This document shows, one piece after another, positions 7,757-14,000 of a DNA stretch of 14,000 bases (its first letter is position 1; every line of letters starts with the position of its first letter). This DNA comes from Chrysomallon squamiferum. Its lineage: Eukaryota > Mollusca > Gastropoda > Neomphalida > Peltospiridae. The notes beneath the pieces are model-generated. The model ran no database searches and was not told the DNA's origin. It saw nothing but the letters and a program-made list of their open reading frames with translations. The stretch is taken from contig CM022673.1 of the NCBI GenBank assembly GCA_012295275.1, positions 29,042,136 through 29,056,135 on the forward strand, given 5' to 3'. The position numbers and the translations under genes are program-made.

Positions 7757-7937
7757 ATTTACTGGCTGAAGGATAACCACAAGATTAATGAAGCAGATGA
7801 TCCTAATTTTAGTGTGAGCAGCACTGGAAGTCTGGTTATCCGAGAAATGCGTGAGCAAGACGCAGGGATTTACGTGTGCGTTGCCGAGAACCCAGCTGGA
7901 AAACGCATGTCCCCTCGGATTGAAATTACAGTGTATA
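7757..7937 (+). CDS. Cassette 3 Ig2, second exon, ending in a minisatellite monomer
   Basis: This exon completes the third Ig2, about 60 residues. It starts IYWLKDNHKINEADDPNF with the core Trp, continues SLVIREMREQDAGIYVC (I-set F strand, D-A-G-x-Y-x-C) and AENPAGKRMSPRIEITVY, and ends with one base at A|gtacgt, phase 1. The final coding bases (acagtgtata) and the donor gtacgt are the first copy of the 19-bp repeat that fills the following 770 bp. The chosen donor is the only one that keeps the frame. Extending the exon to the second repeat donor would put a stop codon (TA|A) at the junction, and any longer extension meets TAG at 7955-7957. The in-frame junction to 9135 (A|AA, Lys) supports the choice. 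Confidence 0.88.
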
Positions 7938-8712
7938 GTACGTATCACAGTGTATAGTACGTGTCACAGTGTATAGTACGTGTCACAGTGTATAGTACGT
8001 ATCTCAGTGTATAGTACGTATCTCAGTGTATAGTAGTATCACAGTGTACAGTACGTATCTCAGTGTATAGTACGTGTCACAGTGTATAGTACGTGTCACA
8101 GTGTATAGTACGTGTCACAGTGTACAGTACGTGTCACAGTGTACAGTACGTGTCACAGTGTACAGTACGTGTCTCAGTGTACAGTACGTGTCACAGTGTA
8201 CAGTACGTATCACAGTGTATAGTACGTGTCACAGTGTACAGTACGTGTCACAGTGTACAGTACGTGTCACAGTGTACAGTACGTGTCACAGTGTATAGTA
8301 CGTATCACAGTGTATAGTACGTGTCACAGTGTACAGTACGTATCACAGTATAGTACGTGTCACAGTGTATAGTACGTATCACAGTATATAGTACGTATCA
8401 CAGTGTATAGTACGTGTCACAGTGTACAGTACGTGTCACAGTGTATAGTACGTATCACAGTATAGTACGTGTCACAGTGTACAGTACGTATCACAGTGTA
8501 TAGTACGTGTCACAGTGTATAGTACGTATCACAGTATAGTACGTGTCACAGTGTACAGTACGTGTCACAGTGTACAGTACGTGTCACAGTGTATAGTACG
8601 TATCACAGTATAGTACGTGTCACAGTGTATAGTACGTATCACAGTTTATAGTACGTATCAGTGTATAGTACGTATCACAGTGTACAGTACGTATCACAGT
8701 GTATAGTACGTA
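7929..8712 (+). repeat. 19-bp minisatellite carrying about 41 copies of a splice donor
   Basis: The consensus monomer is tatagtacgtgtcacagtg, with tata/taca, gtgt/gtat and cacag/ctcag variants and a few 17-bp monomers lacking tg. I count 41 gtacgt hexamers from 7938 to 8710. The first is the authentic donor of the Ig2 exon ending at 7937. Each monomer also holds cacag, an acceptor-like trinucleotide context. The repeat ends at tacgtatgatt (8712). Translated frames over it (repeats of Ser/Val/Tyr/Cys/His) are not protein: 19 bp shifts frame with each unit. Confidence 0.93.
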
Positions 8713-9134
8713 TGATTATTTCTTAATGAATTGTAGGAGATGTGTTACAGTTAAAAACGTGTAAGAGAAAAACTATAAAACTGATATTATTCAGAAAATT
8801 AATTAAGAAAAGTTTTACGAGAGAGAGAGAAAGAAAGAAAAAGAATGAAAGAAAGAAAAAGAAAGAGAAAGAGAGTATATTGTCAAAAATATCTGAATCA
8901 TTTAAAATAAAAAATATTAACGAAATCCTATTCCTTAACTTTTTAAAATTATGCATTTAATCATTAGCCATTTAAAATAAAATGTATTGTTTTAGATCAT
9001 TAAAGGTTTTAGTTTTCCCATTAACGGGTTTTAGCAGCAACCTTTGCTAATAATAAAGTAAACAACAAATTCACACTCCTTTTCTCGTCAAAACGTACAT
9101 TTTTTGTTTTTTTTTCTTCTATTTGTTTTCATAG
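7938..9134 (+). other. 1.2-kb intron between cassettes 3 and 4
   Basis: Phase 1 intron from the minisatellite's first gtacgt to tttgttttcatag. Two thirds of it is the minisatellite; a purine-rich tract and ordinary AT-rich sequence follow. No gene seen. Confidence 0.7.
8820..8876 (+). repeat. Polypurine GA/GAAA tract
   Basis: About 56 nt of almost uninterrupted purines (one t) made of gaga, gaaag and gaaaaag units, approximately mirror-symmetric. The Lys/Arg/Glu-rich frame over it on the + strand and its Phe/Ser complement are simple-repeat artefacts. Confidence 0.85.
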
Positions 9135-9560
9135 AAGCAGGCGAAAAGCTTCCTGAGCCAACGCCAGAGGGCAAGGAAGAAGAAGAAGTAAAAACAGTGC
9201 AACCAGTCATCACAGAAGCAACAGAAGGTCCCCCGATATTCGTAGACGGGCCGAGTCCCATGAATTACATAATAAAAGGAAAGCCGGTCGTGTTGTCGTG
9301 TCGAGCCGAGAAGACCGGAAAAATCACGTTCTACTGCAACGAAGCCCACGTCGATCCTGCTAAAGTGACACTGTCGGAGCACTACGACAAGGAAACGAAG
9401 AAGATGTCGCTGATGGCGTCGTACTCCGTGACTCGTGAAGACGTGGCTAGCACGGGCGGCGACTCGGAATACAGCTGTCAGTGCTTTGCTTGGTACAGAA
9501 TGTCGGGTGATAACACTGAGCAGTTTGTCAGCAGCAGAGCCGCAGTCACAAAGATTGCTT
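9135..9560 (+). CDS. Cassette 4 linker plus complete Ig1 in one exon
   Basis: This 426-nt exon is entered in phase 1 (A|AA, Lys) and leaves in phase 1 (T|gtaagt). Residues 1 to about 32 are a charged Glu/Pro/Thr/Lys linker (KAGEKLPEPTPEGKEEEEVK and on). The rest is the fourth UNC5-type Ig1: PPIFVDGPSPMNYIIKGKPV, Cys at 56 and 68 (12 apart, as in cassettes 2 and 3), then SEYSCQCFAWYRM with the CxC pair at 115 and 117, ending AAVTKIA. The CQCFAWY segment is the same as in cassette 2. An apparent upstream Met with a hydrophobic Phe/Leu run (from 9104) might be mistaken for a signal peptide, but it is the T-rich polypyrimidine tract before the atag acceptor. Confidence 0.9.
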
Positions 9561-9994
9561 GTAAGTGTTAAGAAAACGTCGTCCCCGTTTTCTTCTTCAT
9601 ATTTCAGTTGTTGTTTAAGTAATTAATGGATTGGTTGCAAGAGCTAAATTTAAAAAAACACACAAAGAACATACTGCTTTACAATACAGAACGGCGATAG
9701 AGTCATTGTGGTAGAGTTATAGTTATTTTTTTAACATGACAGACTGAGTAATTATATGTTATAGAGGCGCCTTATCCTCAGTCTGACAGCAATTTTTGTT
9801 TCTCATCTTCCATTCGAATTTGTCTCATATATAACACAATATCTCATTCTTCTCGCTTGCTGATAAATATTCTTTGTTCATATTCTAATTTTAGTAAAGT
9901 ATCAGTGACCATTTACAAATAAACCAGTAACGTAGAGATACACAAACGTATTTTTTAGACTGTTTGTTATATTATAAAATAATTAAACTTGCAG
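9561..9994 (+). other. Intron between cassette 4 Ig1 and Ig2
   Basis: 434-nt AT-rich intron, gtaagt to aacttgcag. No gene or distinctive repeat recognised. Confidence 0.6.
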
Positions 9995-10098
9995 TTATCA
10001 AAGGAGAGTCAGTGAAAAAAACGAGAGTTGAGACTGGAAATGCAGGACAGCTTGTTTCACTAAACTGTCCGAATGTGATGGGGGTGCCTTATCCCGTG
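9995..10098 (+). CDS. Cassette 4 Ig2, first exon (104 nt, divergent)
   Basis: This is the first exon of the fourth Ig2. With the preceding T it reads FIKGESVKKTRVETGNAGQL, then VSLNCPNVMGVPYPV. Size (104 nt), phases (1 in, 0 out at GTG|gtacgt) and the B-strand Cys are conserved. The sequence is the most divergent of the four: the F-x-QEP/KEP opening and the CxPPxGxPxP signature are replaced by ESVKKTRVE and CPNVMGVPYP. The acceptor is acttgcag at 9993-9994. The domain is still a plausible I-set Ig because the following exon carries the Trp and second Cys. Confidence 0.85.
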
Positions 10099-10609
10099 GT
10101 ACGTATTCCGTTTCCTTCATTCAGGATTTGTCTAATGTGCGAATTTGTATTCTAATAAAGAGCTATCATTAAGAAAAGATTTGTGTGAACAAGAATTATA
10201 GTATTATTTATATTATAGACAGACGTTTTCATAGTTTAACTGTGTCTTCGTTAAGTAACTGCAATATAATTTGGGACTGGTCTTTACGTGTAGGGCTCAG
10301 ATCTGCAGCTCTCACTGTTTAAGGGTGTTTAGTGTGATAAGTTTAAGCAGCAGTCCTACTCGGGTTTTCTAGTAGACTGTTTACAGTTTATATAGTTTAT
10401 CATGTGCTTTAATTTAAGCCTTGCTGCTAGTGATTACTCTAAGCAAGACAATATAAAAACAAAGAATATTTTATAACCGTTTTATGTATGCGTCTTTCTC
10501 AACTGAACTCGGTGAATATATACAGATATAAACACAAACACACACACAATATGTGTATACAATATGTGTGTATATATATATTCACTGGCTCTATGTGTTA
10601 CTTGTGCAG
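10099..10609 (+). other. Intron within cassette 4 Ig2 (phase 0)
   Basis: 511-nt intron, gtacgt to cttgtgcag. The middle (about 10270-10400) is less AT-rich than other introns and may be an old interspersed repeat, but I cannot name it. TA/GT simple repeat precedes the acceptor. Confidence 0.55.
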
Positions 10610-10790
10610 GTATCCTGGGAGAAGGACGGACACAAGCTGGAGGTGATGAAGGACGCTAACTTGCAGATTCCAGGCGACGGGTCTCTCGTCATCATCAAGG
10701 CTCGACTCGAGGACAGCGGGATCTACTCCTGCACCTGGGAGAACCTGGCTGGGAGAAAGGAAAGCGCTCGGGTGGATCTGAGAATCAAGG
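10610..10790 (+). CDS. Cassette 4 Ig2, second exon
   Basis: This exon completes the fourth Ig2, about 60 residues. It begins VSWEKDGHKLEVMKDANLQI with the core Trp. It continues GSLVIIKARLEDSGIYSC (D-S-G-x-Y-x-C F strand) and TWENLAGRKESARVDLRIK plus one base. The donor is AAGG|gtcaga. Its +3 C is unusual, but reading on meets a stop (TAA at 10820-10822) and the phase 1 exit matches all other cassettes. The start is set by the cag acceptor at 10607-10609, in frame with the previous exon. The size (181 nt) equals that of cassette 3. Confidence 0.88.
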
Positions 10791-10904
10791 GTCAGAGGAA
10801 ACGCATGACATCTGCATTTTAACATCGCATGAGAAATCCAATATACTCGTTTTTATGTGTATACTCAAGTAGAAGTATATCAACCTAGATAAATATCACA
10901 GTGC

Positions 10905-10992
10905 TGTGTGTATATGTATATATGTATATATGTGTATGTGTGTATGTGTTTGTGTGTATGTGTATATATTTATTTTTATATATATATATAAT
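10905..10992 (+). repeat. TG/TA dinucleotide-type microsatellite
   Basis: Mixed tgtgta, tatatg and tata units with a pure (TA)n core near 10977-10990. Intronic. Confidence 0.75.
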
Positions 10993-11116
10993 TTAAATCT
11001 TTCTATTATATTCATCGTCATTATTTAATTTTATTGAGTTATAAGGCAGCTATTAATACAGCTCCCAATTTTTGTTTTTTTAAATGTGTTAATTTATGAC
11101 TGTTTGGTTTTGAATC

Positions 11117-11323
11117 TTAGTGGCCCTAATTAGTTCGTCTTTTGATTAAAGATTTAATATCTTGAAAGAAATGAAAACGAAAGAAATAATTGTTCGATAC
11201 ATATTTCTAAATCTCTCGTATAGAAATTAATAAAGTATATATTAATTTTTTTTACTGTATTTTTAGACCTAGCGGACCTAAATAATTCGTTTTCATGATT
11301 TAATTTCTTTAACGAAATGAATG
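11117..11323 (+). repeat. Diverged direct repeat pair
   Basis: The segment starting cttagtggccctaattagtt (11116 on) resembles the segment starting agacctagcggacctaaata (about 11265 on). Shared blocks include tag.gg.cctaa.ta.ttcgt, gattTAAT and gAAATGAA. Copies are about 55 bp each, about 150 bp apart. A second weak pair (agtgtaaaatt.gca, at about 11414 and 11472) lies just downstream. Likely old local duplication. Confidence 0.45.
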
Positions 11324-12198
11324 ACAAACATTTCTTTGTCGTTTTTGTTCTTGTGGTATGTAATTACTTTTTGGAAACTGATATAAAATAAATATTGAAT
11401 AAAACATAGAATCAGTGTAAAATTAGCAGCATTGTGCAAATGTTTCTGGTATAAAAGATATAATACAAGATAAGTGTAAAATTCGCAATCAGTTTTCTAC
11501 ACTGTGCAGAGATGTTTATTTATTATGTTTGCTTTGTGGAATTGTCTCTGTTGTTTCCCATTGTCTTTTCCGTCCGTTCTTTGCCTTTCTGTGTGTCTCT
11601 GCGTCCTGTCCTGTAACAAGCTCATTGTGTTATTAAAAAAGTGATTTCTCAAAAAATAACTAAATCCAAACATAGTTAAAAAAACACAAATGTATTTGTT
11701 AAAACCTCTTTTACACAATTACCATTTTTGCATGATCAACTTAAAACATACTGATTAATGTTCTATCTAGTAAAATCAAAACATTCTAGTTGGTGTTTAC
11801 TGTTGCTACTACAATAACTGGTTATAACTTCACACTGTTACATTATTTAGTTGTAAATGAAATGTAATATGACTGTCAGCATTCCGCTGATATAACCTAG
11901 CTTAAGCAACAGTAAGATATATATATATATATTTTTTTTTTTATATATATGTATATAATGTGACAGTGATAAAACATAACCATATCACAGCTGTATAAAC
12001 AAGACATATTGTTTATATTTATTGATTTAATATACCGTTAAGAAATGTTAAATATCCAGTTAAAATCTTTAATCACTTGTGAATCGGTTTGATTATATTG
12101 GAAATCACTTTTTTTAGGCTTATATACTATTCTTTCCATACGCACGTTTTCTTCTTCTCAGTATAATTCATGAATGCATGTAAATAGGGGTAAATGTA

Positions 12199-12207
12199 TT
12201 ATTATCA

Positions 12208-12264
<57 letters not shown>
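12199..12264 (+). repeat. (ATT)n microsatellite
   Basis: More than 20 near-perfect ATT units after a short ATC start. Intronic. Confidence 0.92.
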
Positions 12265-12266
<2 letters not shown>

Positions 12267-12523
12267 TTAAAGAACTGGAATACACAAGCACAACAAATAA
12301 AATAGGGAAGAGAAAACAGAACAAACACATATGTATTTATAAATTCACATATATGCTGTATGTGCGGATTACAGATACAAGTGGAACATGTAACTCTTAA
12401 AACATCCAGAATATGTCAAGCATGAAAGCAGTAGTAGTGCACTAAACTAACACACTTATCTCCCTTTCTATCGATTAGTGAGCTATCGGTGTTGGTAATT
12501 TGAAATGAAATATATGTTAAGTT

Positions 12524-12599
12524 ATCATCATCATCATCATTATCATCATCATGATGCTCGTACTCATAATCATCATCGTTATCATCACCATCGTCATCA

Positions 12600-12646
<47 letters not shown>
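12524..12646 (+). repeat. (ATC)n/(ATT)n compound microsatellite
   Basis: ATC-rich imperfect repeats (12524-12602) pass into a pure (ATT)n run. The reverse strand reads as poly-Asp then poly-Asn, which explains the apparent minus-strand ORF. Confidence 0.92.
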
Positions 12647-12988
12647 CATCTTACTGAGGGCTGATACAAATTAAGAGAAACTTAAAGCTTTTATTGGAAA
12701 TAAAAAAATATAATAAAAATAATAGGAACTTAAAGAGTCTAATAGCCTGAAAAGAAATATTATCTTAAGAAATAATACAATTATAAAGAAATAAACGGCC
12801 GTACGAAATGCTTTTATCACTGTATCTTGATATACCAAAATGCAGATTAAGTTATCTGCAGTTCTTTCAGTTTTGCATGCTATGTATTTATCCCATTCTT
12901 CTGCCACTGCCTCAAATAACTGTCATCGTAACATTCTTTCATCTCTGGCAACAAAACACATAAAATATGTATGTACCCCTGCACAGAA

Positions 12989-13114
12989 ATGGTCGTTAGG
13001 GTCCTAGATCGGGTATCTTGATGGTTTTGGATCGAACCAAAAACTTGATCTGTGTTTTGTTATTTTCTTCGTCCATAAATGTCCAGATGGTCAGTTTAGG
13101 ACCCGAACGATCAT
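12989..13114 (+). repeat. 126-bp foldback element with 18-bp imperfect inverted ends
   Basis: The left end ATGGTCGTTAGGGTCCTA (12989-13006) and the reverse complement of the right end (13097-13114) agree at 16 of 18 positions. The interior is less AT-rich than the surrounding intron and has its own small palindromes. The structure fits a small MITE or a foldback hairpin. No obvious target-site duplication was seen and no family is recognised. Confidence 0.5.
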
Positions 13115-13334
13115 ATTGTTTTATTTAGCCTCCAGCCAACCAAATTACTTCCTGGACCAGTTTTACTAACGATTTACCTACTGCGGCTTCATTGACAGCA
13201 CGAATACAGAGAAGAAAGTGAAAAAAAAAAAAAGAGAAAAAAGGTCTTCCATAAAGATCCGAACTAACACCTTACTTTCTGATACTAACTCCAAACAGTA
13301 ATAAGGAAACGTTTTCATATTTCATAAAACTTAG

Positions 13335-13742
13335 GACGAGAAATGACTTCGACCGCTGAACCAGAACCTGTCCCGGACATTAAAGTCCCCGTTGGATCTT
13401 TAGACGAAAACGTGACGGAAACGATAGTTAACGTCACAGAATTTACACCTGTTCCTGAGTGGAGTCCAACTGATGCACCAGTAGATGATGTCAATCAGAC
13501 TGAAATATTTTATAATCGAACGGAAAACGTCACCGTTGTAGCAGAACTGGAGCCTGAACTGGGAAATGAAACCTCCGTAGCGGTCACAACTTCGAAGACG
13601 TTCGAAAACAACGTTACCACTGCTGCCAATACCACCGAGGCAGATCATACAACTGTTAGCTCTGATTTAAAAGACGTTGGAATGAACGAAACAACTAGTG
13701 TTCTGGAAGTTGTGACCAATGCATCCATGGAAAGAACGACAG
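13335..13742 (+). CDS. Thr-rich linker exon with ten N-glycosylation sequons
   Basis: A 408-nt exon, phase 1 in (G|GA, Gly) and phase 1 out (ACAG|gtacga), encoding 136 residues with no Ig fold and no Cys. It is rich in Thr, Glu, Val and Asn and contains ten N-x-S/T sequons (four NVT, two NET, and NQT, NRT, NTT and NAS). It begins GREMTSTAEPEPVPDIKVPV, similar in composition to the linkers heading cassettes 3 and 4, so it probably precedes a fifth Ig pair or a stalk. The ATG at 13343 is internal and not a start. The acceptor is aaacttag at 13333-13334. A few codons past the donor the frame reaches TAG, which supports splicing at 13743. Role inferred: an extended, heavily glycosylated extracellular spacer. 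Confidence 0.8.
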
Positions 13743-13994
13743 GTACGAACATACGGTAGAATATTTTATGTTTGTCCAAACGCTTTTGATGGACAACATT
13801 CGGAATTCGAATCTGCAAGATTTGTAATGAGACGCGGCGTCATTTCAATCGCTCTCGGACACAAACCCCAATGAAAACAATTTCTTATCGATGAAGTCTC
13901 CATTTTAATTCGGTCCTTGAAATTATATTTACAGTTTTATACTGAAACTGATTTTTTTTTTTTTTTTTTTTATCAAAAATCGAATTACTGACAG
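13743..13994 (+). other. Intron following the linker exon
   Basis: From gtacga to a candidate acceptor (gacag at 13990-13994) preceded about 20 nt upstream by a run of 20 T. No gene inside. Confidence 0.45.
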
Positions 13995-14000
13995 AAAATG
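13995..14000 (+). CDS. Possible start of next exon (cut by window edge)
   Basis: Six bases after a plausible cag acceptor with a long poly-T tract upstream. In phase 1 they would give Glu-Asn. There is too little sequence to judge; called only because the acceptor context matches other exons here. Confidence 0.25.

Larger units (their letters stand above)
10791..13334 (+). other. 2.5-kb intron before the glycosylated linker exon
   Basis: Long AT-rich phase 1 intron from gtcaga to aaacttag. It contains TA/GT repeats (about 10905-10990), a diverged direct repeat near 11117/11268, ATT and ATC/ATT microsatellites (12199-12264, 12525-12645), and a short foldback element (12989-13114). I searched by eye for further Ig or microexons between plausible ag/gt pairs and found none that keeps an open phase 1 frame. 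Open frames on the minus strand here are poly-Asn/Asp or Phe/Ile low complexity. Confidence 0.6.

Noticed and set aside
8074-8317. Repetitive + strand frames of Ser/Val/Tyr/Cys/His peptides over the 19-bp repeat
   Set aside because: They are open only because of the repeat's composition. They lie wholly in an intron and would need the wrong splice frame.
9104-9134. Met plus Phe/Leu run before cassette 4, looking like a signal peptide and a separate gene start
   Set aside because: It is the polypyrimidine tract of the splice acceptor (tag at 9132-9134). The exon joins in frame to cassette 3.
177-11877. Shared 19-nt sequence aatgaaatgtaatatgact at about 177-195 and 11858-11876
   Set aside because: Flanks do not align convincingly. 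It may be a remnant of a dispersed repeat, but this cannot be supported from two short matches.
12160-12180. Strong-looking acceptor cttcttctcag in the long intron before 13335
   Set aside because: A phase 1 entry meets TAA in the second codon.
12416-12649. Poly-Asn/Asp minus-strand ORF
   Set aside because: Reverse translation of the ATC/ATT microsatellite.
13343-13759. A free-standing gene starting at ATG 13343 and ending at TAG 13759
   Set aside because: The frame is open upstream to a good acceptor in the array's phase, and a phase-1 donor occurs before the stop. The composition fits a linker, and no signal peptide is present.

Overview
The window is an interior slice of one large intron-rich animal gene on the + strand. 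Short, relatively GC-rich exons with gt..ag boundaries alternate with AT-rich introns full of microsatellites. No bacterial-type gene organisation, RNA gene or convincing minus-strand gene is visible. The domain family and the repeat-laden introns suggest an invertebrate, perhaps a mollusc or another lophotrochozoan. The taxon is an inference and is weakly held.

The exons encode four consecutive copies of an Ig1-Ig2 pair resembling the N-terminal ectodomain of UNC5 netrin receptors. Each Ig1 carries the UNC5-like CNG/CN segment and a late CxC pair (CEC, CQC). Each Ig1 runs through a short 'A-Y/F/S' junction into an Ig2 with a CxxP-like B strand, a Trp, and an F-strand Cys followed by N-x-A-G. 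Cassette 1 comprises about 62-91 (5' end uncertain), 654-868, 1256-1359 and 1750-1927. Cassette 2 is 2261-2438, 2676-2902, 3255-3358 and 3895-4078, followed by a 24-nt candidate microexon at 4622-4645. Cassette 3 is 6414-6872, 7297-7400 and 7757-7937. Cassette 4 is 9135-9560, 9995-10098 and 10610-10790. A separate linker exon at 13335-13742 holds ten N-glycosylation sequons, and a further acceptor may lie at 13994. The gene continues beyond both window edges: no start codon, signal peptide, membrane segment or terminal stop was found.

Reading frames agree across every predicted junction. Each cassette begins and ends in phase 1, each Ig2 first exon is exactly 104 nt, and complete cassettes are multiples of three (693, 744 and 711 nt). 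The copies can therefore be read through as one polydomain protein or skipped without a frameshift. Thr/Pro/Glu-rich linkers separate the later pairs. No thrombospondin repeat, ZU5 or death domain, as expected in a canonical UNC5, appears in the window.

The most unusual non-coding feature is a 19-bp minisatellite (about 7929-8712). It starts on the last codons and splice donor of the cassette 3 Ig2 exon and has copied that donor about 40 times. Other non-coding features are two short inverted-repeat elements (4148-4352 and 12989-13114), a 32-bp tandem repeat near 6913, and many simple repeats.
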